Below, piece after piece: positions 1 through 12,400 of a stretch of DNA of 64,000 nucleotides (position 1 is its first letter; every line of letters starts with the position of its first letter). The notes under the pieces were generated by a model. That model saw nothing but the letters and a program-made list of their open reading frames with translations. It did not search any database and had not been told where the DNA came from. Where the stretch lies: contig NW_020653855.1 of NCBI RefSeq assembly GCF_003589595.1, positions 93,990-157,989 on the forward strand, written 5' to 3'. This stretch comes from Hyposmocoma kahamanoa. Its lineage: Eukaryota > Arthropoda > Insecta > Lepidoptera > Cosmopterigidae. The translations under genes and the position numbers were made by a program.

Positions 1-2188
1 CTTAAATGGCTTTGGTTGATTCTGCATAACAGGAAAGTGTTGAAATTGAGGATATGCACTGATTACTATACGGCGTGAAAACACGATTACGAAAAATCTT
101 ACAAGACAACCGCTATATTTAATAAGTAGTTTACATATACCAATGTTATATATATAAATAAATTTAACTAAATAGATCGCGTATACTATACGATATACAT
201 TTTTCAAATGGTTTTAAATTCGTTTGTAAAAACTAAATTCTGAAATAAAACCAGTACCCTGCCTGTTATTAAGTAAGGGAAAAACTTTAATTCGAGCTAA
301 GGTAGTATAGACTCTTAAACCAGAGACTGCAGGATTAGCTATTCGCGTTTCGTGCCCTTTGGTATAATCCCTTTCTCTTGAAAAGTTCTCATTTTGCAGA
401 TGTGACTTATTACACAAATTGTGCGGTGTCAGCGCATGCAAAATTGAACACAAAACGCATAGTATTACGATTTTACAACATTATTCTTGCTTTTACCAGT
501 ACCCAAGTCATTCATTGTGAATTGAACCTTCTTAGTTCAATTTTGCACCAACTAAAAAGCTAATTCTAGAAGAATCTGTTAGAATCGAATTTATTTTTTA
601 GTATAAACTTGGAATATTTAATATGAAACTAGGTAACGCAATTAATATACAATAGTCACTCTATTATAAACGTTATTTTTTAAGAAATTGAATCTTTTTT
701 ATCATGGCACAAAATAATAATAGAAAAGTTTTGTCACAATTACATCCATTGTGGTGCCATTCAGAGCCATTGCTACAGACACAAAAGTACGCTTCATTGT
801 CGTTCTGCCACTTAACAATTTTGAATTTTAAAAAGGAAGACATATTCCTTAAATAAAGAGTCGCCATTCTTGCAATAGGCTGATAAGGATCTTTTTCAAC
901 ACAGGCATTTACTTCTAAAAAAATGCGATGTTACTTTGTAGCGCCAGTCAAAAGAAAACGTTTAAAAAATAATAGTGTTCGTTCTTTGTTCATAGTAGTT
1001 ATTTCAATGACCATAAGTGAACATTTAGCGTGGCAGCTACTTAAAGTCTCTAATAATATTGTGACAAAATCGTCATTTAATAAAATTGTGAATACACGGT
1101 AGGGAACCCAATAAAGAGTACGAGAGGAGTGTTCTTTTTTTTTCAAAAATGTTGTTTATGTACAATTCAATATTTTCATGAAACACACACTATTGAACAC
1201 TATTAAAAAACAGCAGTAAAATGCCTTAAGCCACAAAAATCTATATCTTAAAAAATGAAAAAAAATTGTCTATATTAAATGAAGTTTTTTTTTGTTAATC
1301 GCTTGCACCTTTCTATTGGAGTGTCTTTTAATGGTGTAATTGCTTCCCAAACTTTTTATCAGATATTGTGTGTATAGTATGAATCATAATTAGACGTTAA
1401 AAATGTAAATAAAGTAATGTCATCGGCGAAGTGTGATTGTAGGTGTGCTAAACTATATTTTTAACGGAATTGTTTCTAAAATTTTAATTATCTATTACAA
1501 AATATTAACAATAAACAAAAACTTTAACAACAACATACAATAATATAAAAAAAAGAAAACATCCGAGTTCGTGAAACGAATCACGAAGGACGCCTATGAC
1601 TCGACAAAATGGCGGCAGAAAAAATGTTTTTGATCCCGATTGTATTACCAGTATCACAAAATCATTTACGACCTTTAACTTTAAATCATAGTTATTGTAT
1701 AAAACAAAATTAAATAAAAGTATATATTGCAAAATGTGAAACGTTCTAAGTTTTACCAGATTATCGCTTGAAACGCGGTAATATGAACATTTATTATCGT
1801 CAAAAATGAAATAATAAAAAAGAAACTACCATTTTAAATATTTTTTTTTTGCTCGGTTATCCTACTTGTTTACATTTTGAACATCTAATTATGATTCATA
1901 TTAAAAGTAAGTCCAATTTCACAATTCCTATATACTATAGTGAAAAATATAGATTTTAAAAAAATTCGAGATTGTTCACTAAACAATTACCACTAATTAC
2001 AGATTCTTTACCACGGCACGATTTTTCCGTAAAAAAATTATATATTTTTCCCAATCATGCAGAATTAAAAAAACATTGTCTATGGTATTACTTGTTTTGC
2101 GTTTAAATTTATGGTGCACGAATATACCTGCACCACATTTTCAAATAATTGTAACTTTATTACAAAAAAAACCTTAAAAGTTCGTAGA
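1..2188. other. AT-rich intergenic DNA, nothing recognised
   Basis: Long A and T runs and short chance ORFs only. No splice-bounded coding stretch, SINE or transposon end was recognised. Confidence 0.6.
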
Positions 2189-2388
2189 ATTAATAATAAT
2201 AATAATAGTAACGCACACACTCAACATAGACCCGCACTAGGGAAACCCTGTGTCGCGGGTGCCATGGACACAAACATAGACAACCACAAATTAAACCCAA
2301 ACTCACGAGAGAAATAAATGTAGACCATAGAAATAATTCCCCCGGCCCGTGAACCGAACCTGGGACCTCTGCTTGGCAGCAATGGTAA
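2189..2388 (-). mobile_element. SINE family A, copy 1 (5' truncated)
   Basis: Minus strand: B-box-like ggttcggttc, the family body (tttatttctctcgtgagtttg, ccatggcacccgcgacacag, ctatgttgagtgtgtgcg) and an (ATT)n tail at 2189-2207. The A box is missing; the copy abuts a family D fragment at 2389. Confidence 0.8.
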
Positions 2389-2515
2389 CTTTTTAACATT
2401 TGCCAAGTTTTATTAGAATCGGTTACGGAAAGTGCGCGAAATCGGATTCATCCCCTAGTTTCCCACCCTTAGGGATGGAATATATTCTTCAAATTACAAT
2501 AGGACCAATACTGAG
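2389..2515 (-). repeat. Repeat family D, fragment 1
   Basis: Minus strand holds gaagaatatattccatccct, ggggatgaatccgatttcgc and ccgattctaataaaacttgg, shared with the longer family D copies at 25.7, 29.5 and 34.9 kb. Confidence 0.7.
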
Positions 2516-3329
2516 GCACCCTCTATCCAACAAAGAATCTTGGAAATTGGTTCACACATCACACAACGTAATCGCGTAAGATACATACAAAAAAAATACT
2601 ACTTGTCTTTTTTATAAGTACGTGAAGTGATATACCGCAAGAATATAAAATCATACAGTGGTAAGAAACATTTAACTAATTAATAATTGTATAGTGGAAA
2701 CTCTTCATTCGATTGTTGTTACATCTAAAAATTTTAAAAATGATTTATATGTTAATACTTTCCGACGTATACGAGTTTTGAATCAAATTGAGTATACAGA
2801 ATTTACAGAAATCGTATAGTTTAGGTCGTATAATCGTTAAAAATTTGCACTCCGTTGATTTTAACAAAAAATACAAAAAAAATTAAGATGGCGTCCGCTT
2901 TTGTTTTTTTTCCGAAAAACGTTGCCACTACAAATTATTTTCTTTTTGTTAAAATCAACGTTTAGTGCAGTGCTTACGATATTTTATATACCTAATATGG
3001 CTGCCCTAAAAAAATCTTTAGAAATAATAAAATTTTACAATGAGTAAGTATATTATTTAAAACTTATATTTTACATTTAAATAAATATCTGTGGACGGTT
3101 CTCTATAGTTTTTTAGTGGTAAAAAATATTCTTATATTCTATTTCTTTTCAATCAGTCGGCAAAGGGGGAGAAGGGAACTGAAGATAACATTTTTCACAA
3201 CCCGGTTTATAAAAATTGACAACACTAACAGCTTCACATTAAAAAACGAAAACGGCTCCAAGTTAAAGTATACATTCTAACAAAATTCGATAATGAAAAT
3301 GGTACTTTACGTCGCTAGTGTTGTACCTT

Positions 3330-3539
3330 TACGAGCATTAGAGTCCAGGAAAATACTGCCACTATACCAATTTCAGCCACCAAGCAGCAATGTGAGCATT
3401 ACTGCGTTCCAGTTTTTAGGGGTTAAGGGGCTGGTGAAATCATAGGCACATGGGACTTGTCAACTTATATCTCAGAGTGACAGGCTCAGTGGCAGTGCCG
3501 TTCGGATCTTTACTATCCGCGTTGCCATTATGTCGTAAC
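3330..3539 (+). mobile_element. SINE-like repeat family B, copy 1
   Basis: Carries the family B core: 'gagcattactgcgttccag', 'ggctggtgaaat', 'ggcacatgggacttgtcaac' and 'cagtggcagtgcc'. Its 3' half is interrupted by the hAT-like MITE that starts at 3540. Family B (sixteen copies here) is 280-310 bp long and ends in an A-rich tail after cttgttcgtccc.. . Its class is not certain. Confidence 0.75.
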
Positions 3540-3825
3540 CATTGACTTACAAATAAATGGACGACGGGTCTAATACCAAAACCACGAAAAAAATGTCCCA
3601 AGTCAACCTATTTAAACGTAGTGACATGTAAAGGAATATGAAAAAGCTAAAACGTTGAATTTAAATTGTAATGTCATCGCAGTACTGTCTAATTTTGCTT
3701 GCTTCGCTGTCAGTCGAACAAACGAAGACTAGAGCGTGAATGACGCTCTGTATACGATTTTAACGCCCTATAAGTTCGGACACTTTTTAGCGCGGACCCG
3801 ACGTCCATATAATTGTAAGTCAACG
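3540..3825. mobile_element. hAT-like MITE, copy 1, with 8-bp target duplication
   Basis: 286 bp. Inverted ends: CATTGACTTACAAATAAATG on the left, and the right end reads CGTTGACTTACAATTATATG on the other strand, continuing with GGACG.CGGGTC. Flanked on both sides by GTCGTAAC (3532-3539 and 3826-3833). The 8-bp duplication and CA start fit hAT elements. It codes for no transposase. About 95% like the copy at 47140. Confidence 0.88.
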
Positions 3826-3833
3826 GTCGTAAC

Positions 3834-4340
3834 GTATTATTTATTGATGGACGACTGTCGCTCTAGCCTGTTCCCATATCACGACCACCGTAACTGTCGT
3901 GGACGTTTATTTTATCGTTAAGCGTCTTGTCTAGCTCTTTCCACTAGATCGTTGCGACAATTTATCGGGTCACGGCAGCCGCCTTGTCATTTGCACGAGA
4001 GAATCGTTTGAAGCTACGATTATCTGTCGTCACATTTTTATAGAGACGTTTTATTTATCGTTGGACAACTGTCGTTCTAGCTCTTCCCATTATCACGACA
4101 ATCTGTCATCGTAACGTCAAAAAAGTCGTGAACGACAGTAAATCGTGTTGTTCTATGTGTGAACAACTTCATTTAAATATCAAGCCACGGAACTTTAAAC
4201 TGCACGATTATCTGTCGTCACGACATAATGGGAATATGCGACACGCACGTCACCCTGAGACACAAGTAACTCAGTCAAAGTGAACTGTGGACAAATCCTG
4301 TTGTACCTGTAATTTGTTTGGTATCACGACGTGTCAGTCC
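3834..4340. repeat. Degenerate internally repeated region sharing a block with 40.5 kb
   Basis: Variants of 'cgactgtcg(c/t)tctagc', 'ttcccatatcacgac' and 'tttatttatcgttg' recur at about 3838, 4048 and 4085. The same block occurs inverted at 40440-40565. It looks like an old element with decayed internal repeats; class unknown. Confidence 0.55.
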
Positions 4341-4975
4341 CTTATTTTACCACATCGCATGAGTTGGTGATGCAGTGGTAATATTAAAAATTGACAGGTT
4401 GCATACTTTAATTTGTTCGTACGAAGCGTCAAGGAGAAAACTCTTGAACGTCCACTTTTTTAATAACACAAATTTCACTACATGGAAGAAGATTTTGTCT
4501 ATTTTAATAGATTTCTTAAAACTTATTTTACTTTTTTTATATACGAAAATCGATTCCCCCATATTGGAATTAACAATTTTAGATTACGGTAAATAAGGAA
4601 AAGAATTTTTAATACCTACATGGACAATTTTTTTTCTACAACGGTTTTCGTTTTATTATAAATACGATTTTTTTTATAAAGCATTTTTATAGCATTGATT
4701 TTAAACATACGGCTTACTATATTATTTACCGCAATCTAAAATTTTCTGTGACCGTTCTTTTTTGTGACGTGATAAGTTTTAATTTTTTTTTAAATAGTGA
4801 GGTATGTTTTACGTATACATGGTTTTAATATGCTATAATAATACTTACAATTATGGTATACTGATCGTATAGTGTCTTTTTTTTCAAATACTTAGCCAGA
4901 ACGCACTTTAAAAAATATAATTAAGAGAGCAAATTAATAATAACCGACTTTTTTCTTTTTTATACTTCAAATTAA

Positions 4976-5109
4976 GGGCATCTTCAAAATGGACGCTTAT
5001 AGAAGCAGTGCAGTGACGCTTCAGCATTTTCAGTTCACAGTGGCACTACAACTGCGTCACACAGTGAATAACTGCAGCGATTCTATAAACGTCTAATTTG
5101 AAAGCACCC
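4976..5109. mobile_element. PIF/Harbinger-like MITE, copy 1
   Basis: 134 bp with ends GGGCATCTTCAAAATGGACG / GGGTGCTTTCAAATTAGACG, flanked by TAA on both sides (4973-4975 and 5110-5112). A 3-bp TWA duplication is the PIF/Harbinger habit. No coding capacity. Confidence 0.75.
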
Positions 5110-5778
5110 TAATAATATTATACCAGACAACCATGTGAATACCTGGTCTCTAGAACTAGGGTAATAAAATTAAATCCGGAGCACTATCTAGCTCAAACCA
5201 ATTTTTGGAAAGTTCTTATTCCAAATTGGCCTTATCTAGATGCTAACTGTTATGCACTAGTCTGTATTTTTTTTTCCTTAAAATAAATGGCGTGCATTAA
5301 AATATGTCCTGCTTTTAATTTTTTTTCTGTTGTAGTGTGGCGTGTATAGATTGTCATGGTATTACAAAATTTAAAAAATACATACCTATTAACATAATAA
5401 TTTAAACATTTTCATTAAGAAAAATGTATACAGTGCAACTACCATCAATTTACAATGACAGTTGCAGCTAGCAACCGTGTAAAATATTTTGACAATTTCA
5501 TATTTGTAAATTGTACAGCGCCCATTACTGTGACAAGAAGTAACATTTTGTAAACAAATATTTTACACATTCGCCAGCGACAACTGGCACCGTAAACTTA
5601 TGGTAGACGCACGGGTCGTAGACAATACTTTAAGCTTAATTCATTTTAATAACAACCTATAGCTACGAAAAGGAAGTCTTGATAAAGCACAGCATTTTTT
5701 ATTTATAAACTATTATCAGATTTTATTTTTGTGTTTTATTACTCGGATTTTTTTTGTTTTAATGCTGTAGAAGTTTTA

Positions 5779-5969
5779 AAGCGTCTTCAAATTAGACGCT
5801 TATAGAATCGCAGCAGTAATTTTTTGTTCACTAATTGGGACTGCAAAAGTGGCGCGTGCGTAACACGACAGTGGCGCTGCAACTGCTCTTCTAAATATTG
5901 TATGAAGTTTAGTAGTGACACAGTGACGCAACTGCAACACTTCTATAAGCGTCTAATGTGAAGGCGCCC
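5779..5969. mobile_element. PIF/Harbinger-like MITE, copy 2
   Basis: 191 bp, same family as 4976-5109: left end gcgtcttcaaattagacgct, right end (other strand) gggcgccttcacattagacg, flanked by TTA (5776-5778, 5970-5972). It lies just past the candidate PKNOX poly(A) signals. Confidence 0.75.
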
Positions 5970-6013
5970 TTAAAAGCCTCACAGATCATTCAGTTGAGGA
6001 CAATGCCCAATAT

Positions 6014-6069
6014 TTTATTTTGTGACTTACAGAGCAAAATGCCCTAACAAGTATGGTTTTTGTTTTATT
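6014..6069 (-). terminator. Candidate poly(A) signals for PKNOX
   Basis: On the minus strand AATAAA occurs at 6069-6064 and again at 6019-6014, 240 and 290 nt past the stop codon. Which one is used, if either, cannot be told from the sequence. A Harbinger-like MITE ends at 5969, just beyond. Confidence 0.4.
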
Positions 6070-6308
6070 GCCTCATAATTATTAATACTTTTCTTTTTAA
6101 TTATTATTACTTTTTGTGTAAATTGTATTGCATCATACCACCCTTTAGTTTTTAGTGTAGTTTAAAACAGGCAAAACGCTTTATGATTTAGGTATTTGTT
6201 CTATGTTTTTCTTTGCTCATTAGTTGTGTTTTTTTTTTGTTTTACAGCCCAAATTTTGCCTTCATGTTTTGATGTATTGCTTCCCAATATTGATCACATT
6301 GCCCAACT

Positions 6309-6427
6309 TTAATGCATGCTCTGTGGTATTGAAGGGTAATGATCATTGGACTCGCTGCTCGGCTGGTCTTGTTCATCTCCCGAACCCTCGCCTTCCTGTT
6401 CTTCATCTTCAGAGGATGATAATAGAC
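6309..6427 (-). CDS. PKNOX: PKNOX exon 9 (acidic C-terminus and stop)
   Basis: 119 coding nt, residues 315-353 and TAA (6309-6311). It reads [20 protein letters not shown], then [19 protein letters not shown]. An acidic Ser/Glu/Asp tail also ends vertebrate Prep proteins but is longer there. Acceptor accattccag at 6428-6437. The 3' UTR continues to lower coordinates. Confidence 0.9.
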
Positions 6428-9400
6428 CTGGAATGGTAGGATTGATATAATCAACAAGTATAAACAAACCGGTAAAATTCGGCAATTAATTTATTACAAC
6501 ACTGATATTTAAAAACAAATAGATTGAGGACGTAACTGTTTAGACGTTTCAAGCTAACTCAAAATTTCATTCTATTTTCGAGTTCGTACGAAAATAATAC
6601 TAGAAATATTTCTATCATATTTGTATTACTAAAATTAATGCATTTTAAAAAATCCAATAAATTAATAGTTGTATAGTTACTGTTTCGTTGATTGCATTCA
6701 AAGTTACATACTTAACGTCTTCCGTAGCTGTCAATTTGGGCCTCTTACATTGTGATGACTATAATAAGTGCTACGTTCTCTTAAAATAACGGACATAAAT
6801 AAAGTGTCAGCCTGTATACATTTTGAAACATTGTATGAGAAACTAGAGAGAGAGACTCGGCTGGGCAGCGTTCGGGAAATTACGCCATATCTTCTTGTCC
6901 AAAATACCACAGTGTCTCAAGACAAGTCTTCGTCCAGTGTTGCCAATAATGACTTACGGCACTGAAACGTGATCGCTCACTATGGGCCTCATAAGGCTCA
7001 AGGTCACTCAAAGGGCAATGAAAAGGGCTATGCTCGGAAATTCGTTGCGAGATCGAATCAGTAATGAGGATATCCGCAAGGTAACCAGAGTAACTGACAT
7101 AGCCAGGCAAGCGGCGCAGGAGAGATCGTTGTGGCTTTCTTTGAGGGAGGCTTATATTCAGTAGTGTTTTGGTTGAAATGATGATTATGAGAAACTAAAA
7201 TTATATATTACCAGCTGTAAACTGTGGGTTGGACAACGCATCTGGCCAGTAACGCTTGCTTATGGAAGAACCATTTTTGCTCTTCTTACCACCTGAAAGT
7301 TATAAAGTAGATTTTAATATTAGAACTATTTTTATTTTCTTTTTTGTTCGTTTTCCGTAAAGGAAAAGGTCTGAAATCACACAGCCAAGTATTGTTGAAT
7401 TTGTCTTGTTACTTGTATGTAAATCGGCATAAATACGCCAAGTCTTTAATGCAATAATTCCGTACCTGAGAAGCATTACACTGTAAGTGCTATTTTTGTA
7501 ATTTTACAAGGGATGCAACTTTGTGTCGAAATGCAGCATGGACAACATTTAGAATGGCTTGAAATAAAACTAATTGAGTTTTAATAACATTTCGATTTCG
7601 TTACCCTAATTGTCGTACAAACTGCTTTTCGACACAAAATTGCTTCCCCCGTAAAATTACAAAAATGGCGCTTACAGTGCAATGCTTCTCAGGTACGGAA
7701 TTATTCTATAGGGTTTATAGGTATTAAGCCTTTCTTTTTTTTCTTTTTTTTTATGATAATAAGCAATGGAACGAACAAGTCACGAGCCTGATGGTAAACG
7801 ACACGCCTGTCCATAACAGTTGCAGTGTCACTCAGAGCTTTATATCGCAAAGATCTAAGGTGCACCGCCTCTGCACCCGTCACCCGGAGACGTAAATTGA
7901 AAAGAGTCCTATGTGCCTGTAGTTTCACCAGCACCCTTACCCTTCAAAACCGGAACGCAGTAATGTTCACATTACTGCTTGGCGGCAGAAATAGGTAAGG
8001 TGGTAGTACTTCCCTGGAAAAACTATTTCACAAGGAGCTCTATTGCTGCTAAAGCCTCGTCTTCGGTGCGTCATCGCATCAGAGTGAGGTCAAGTCAAAG
8101 TTGTGTATAAAATTGAGTCAAATATATTTTATCAATTGTGACAATTATGACGACGTTCACAAAGAAAACCACACGCAGCGCGTTAAAATTCATTACCTCG
8201 TTTTGATAGTTATTGATTTATAATATTATTTATAATTATATAATAGATGGCATTAATATTAATTTGTGAGATAATTGTAAGAAGTCCCTACCATGGTCTA
8301 ATCATAATACATACTCAATAGATGGATGTCGGTGGATGGATGATGGTCGCGGATGCCATGGACACACATATAGACAACAAATTACACCCAAACTCACGAG
8401 AGAAATAAATATAGGTCATACAATTATTTCTCCCCGCCCGGGAATCGAACCTGGGCAGTCCGGAATGGTAACCGTTCGGCCACGGAGGCAGTTACTTTTG
8501 GAGATATGTGTATGTATGTATAGGGAAAAAATACTTTCCGCGTCAGCCACCAAGGGTCTTTGGTGCTGATGACTCTATACTTGTTATGTATAAGATACTC
8601 TTTGGTCACTACTAGCTAATTATCAAAAAGGGCAACACCTAATTTTGCAATGTTCGCTCTCCTGGCATGACAGGTTAGCCGACAGTGTGGAGTGTAGGTA
8701 AGTGGGGAAACCCGCGCCGGTGGACATTCTTTATTACGATAGCCTTGAAGTTCAATTAAAATCATATCAAACGCGACATATTTCCAGTTAAGTGCATGGA
8801 AGTTATTGTTCCACTGAGTAAAGTTTTCATTTCCAGAATTATGGGAGACGGTTTCTCCGTAAATGCCCCTCCGGAGAGTCCCCCGTCATATTCATCACTT
8901 TGCATTACTTATTCTTCATAGATGTTTCATAGACAGAACTGCCTCCGTGACCGTACGGTTGGTTACCATGCCGGACTGCCACGCAGAGGTCCCAGCTCGA
9001 TTCCCGGACCGGGAGAAATATTTGTATGGCCTACATTTATTTCTCTCGTGATGTTGTGTGTAATTTGTGGTTGACTATGCGCGTGTCCATGGCACCCGCG
9101 ACACAGGGATTCCCTAGTGCGGGGCTATGTTGAGTGTGTGTTATTATTTTGTTTTAAATAGACTATAAATATGTGATTAAATAATAATGCTTCTGATTTT
9201 CCTTTTTTTTAGCTATTGTAATGGAAGATTAGACGAGTTCCGTAGCCAAGTGGCTTGCACACCGTTTATCAAGGTGTCGCCATATCTGAGGTCCTGGCCG
9301 GGGCAATGTAGAAAATTTTTCTATGTTGTCTCGGGTTTAGGTGTTTGTGGTACCGTCGCTGTTTCTGATTTCCTTTACTGTACTTCCAAAAGTACTTATT

Positions 9401-12400
9401 TTGAGCAACGTATGTGACATTGTCTACAGTAGTAGCAGGAAAGTGCAGTCACACCGGCCTCCTACAAGATTGAATGAGTACATCTGACGCAATACGATCC
9501 AGAAGCCTAACCGTGTAACTTGAAAGCAAGCCTAAAGATCAGAGAAAAAATTTAAATCCACATACCCCAGAACAGAGAGAAACAGAGTTCTTACGTTTAC
9601 GCAATATTTTTTCGAATCGCGCGTATTTAGATGCTGTAGTACTCCTTGTTGTGAAAATATGCTCAGGGAAGTTTTGCAACCTTACCCGTTTCTGCTGTAA
9701 TGTGAGCATTACCAAGTTTCAGTTTTGTAGGGTCAGTACCCTAATGACTGTATTTTCAAAATGACCTGATCAGCATAAGACTACACCGCAAAACAATCAC
9801 TTCTGCAGAAAGACTATAACTTACAATGACTTGGTAGCAAAGCGACTAGATATTGAACTGACCATATTGTTAAATGGACCACACGGTAAAACAACAAGGT
9901 CATATAATAACTAAAAGTACGGGTGCTAGTGAGATTACAAGTCCGAGTGACACTGTAACTGTTATGTCGTTCACCACCAGGCGCACATCTGTTTGTCTCA
10001 TCACTTGATAAGGCGGAATGTTCAGCACAAATGGCTAACCTGGTTTATCGCTGCAGTCCAGCATCGGCTGTAGGATCCTGCGACGCGCGTTTATGAACCA
10101 GTTGTTAACTTGAAGGAGCGTCAGTCGAGTTTGCGCTGCGAGGGTTCGTTTCTCCTCTTCAGTTGGGTAGGGGTGCTGGAAAAATATTTCTTTATTAGTA
10201 GAGCTGTGAAAGAGTTCATCCTGGAATGTACTGCCACTACACTACAAGCATTAGCATATAATTTTAAAATGAAACAATATGCCTGTAACACATATTAATT
10301 GTAATCCCTTTAGAGTTAATACTACCTCAGTTTGAATTCAAGTTTTTCCCATACTAATATGGTTCATTTTGCATGGGTCGAGCGGCAGGGACACTGGCTT
10401 TATATCAGAATTTAGTTTTTTGCAAACAAAATTGAAGCCATTTGAAATACATATATTGTTTAGTATAGATGTTCTATTTAGTTCAGTTTATATAAAAGAA
10501 ATCACTGATATAAAGTACTTATTAAATACAGCGGGTTTTCCTGTAAAATTTCGAGGTAAATTTGTTCTTTTTTCTATTGTAAAAATTTTTAGGCATCGTG
10601 TTTTCACACCGTACAGTATTATCATATTTTTTCCAAAGTGTTTGGATTAACCAAAGCCATTTGAGGTTGTATACATACTCTTAAGTAGTCATAATATTTA
10701 ATTATAGTTAAACGTTCATCTCTAGTGCATTGTGCGTAGTTGTCGAAAATAAATCCGATTCCAAGTGGTGTGTTTTCTATGACTAATTAATGTAACATAC
10801 CACAAGGTGCTGGAACAACCAGGCTCTCATGACCTGGGTGGCATGTCTGGGAAGAACCCCTCTCTTCCCTCCAGAGTCATCCCCACAGTCTTCCTCCGGA
10901 GGAGGTGAGCCGGACACTGAAGAGCACGAATTGTTGGAGTTTGTGCCTATGGACAAACACGGTATTCATTAGGCTGTATCGACAAAGATGAAGCCTATCC
11001 AGAATAAAAAAAAATTGATTGCAAGCTGATATAGTAGCTATAAAAAGAAAGCTCATTTCACATAGCATGGGGTACGGTCAGTGTTGCCAGACTTTTGTGA
11101 AGTTAATTCGCCAATTTATGTATGTTAAGTAGCCGATATTCGCCCAAGCCATAAAATCCCTAAAAATCAAGAAAGATAATTCTACAATTCTGCTTGCTGC
11201 CGGACATTGGGGAAATGGGGAAATAAGAGAGTTCATCACAAAATCCCCAAATAATTTATAAAATTTGTGATTCCCAGACATTTATTAAGTAGCCTAAAAT
11301 CGCGCTTTCCTATTTCAAACAGCCTAAATATCACCAAGTCGCCGATTACTTTTATAGTCGCCGCTCGACCCGTTAAAGCAGCCTAAATGACGAAAAATCG
11401 CCTACTTGGCAACAGTGGGTACGGTGACGTTTGGAATTTGAAGTTTCTAGAGACGTGATGATGTAAAATCGAATGATCAAAAATCGATTTAAATATCCTA
11501 TTGAAATAATTTGCAACTAAGAGAGAAAAGATTTAGAGAGGTTTACAAATAATGAACCAGCTCTCCGGTTGACTGGTAGAGAATGCCTAATTGCATTAAG
11601 TCCGCCATTCGTACTACTTTGTGCACACAAAGTAAAGTTTAAATAATTAAAAAAATAAATAAAATAAAAAGGACTAAATTATTACGTTACTAAAAAACTA
11701 CACAACAAATAAATTATATTAACAACAACCACACAAAAAGGCAACAACAAAGCATAAAATCAACAGCAACAAAACGTAGTTTGAACATTTTATTTCAAAG
11801 ATATCGCGCAAAACTCAAAACAAAAAAAAGGACTTATAAATGATGCATAATGCACTTATATTGACGCGAGATATACCTTTGCCGATTCGATTTATCGATT
11901 CTGTGGTGTAAGTCTCTATGGCTACATATTCCGTTTTACGCATCAACTAGTTGGGGTAATTTATTTTTTTCTTTAACATTGCTCATTATCTATTCTTAAT
12001 ATATTTTTTTTTACTTAAAATTATTATTGCAACAAATATTGGTTGTTTTTAGTATATTATGACTAATTTACAATTTCTTCTTGTAACCTGGTTGAGAGAT
12101 TAGTTAAAAACAGTATAAATGCAACGCAAAAGTTTAAAATGTCATGGTACCCATCCTAAGTGAAATGGACTATAGGTGTGCTACAATATAAATATTATCT
12201 GGCCCTTAAACACCAGTTTTTTGCGAGAAGAAGCAAACTGCAGGTGGCTGTTGTTGCCTGCACTCTTAAGGTGGTAAGCGTCAATTTTGGTATAGTATGT
12301 GTTAGGAAGGCTATGAGCCACAGGTATAGCCAGAATTGTTTATCACAAACTTTACATTCAAATTAAAAAAATGGTAAGGGCAGTGCCTCTGAGGTTTTTG

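Noticed and set aside
3736..3921. ORF MNDALYTILTPYKFGHFLAR..., conserved with 47338-47538
   Set aside because: It lies inside the hAT-like MITE; the likeness comes from recent transposition of the DNA, and the frames diverge right after the element ends.
10877..11068. Minus-strand 63-codon ORF over PKNOX exon 6
   Set aside because: Its frame is not the homeodomain frame; it is a shadow of the exon.
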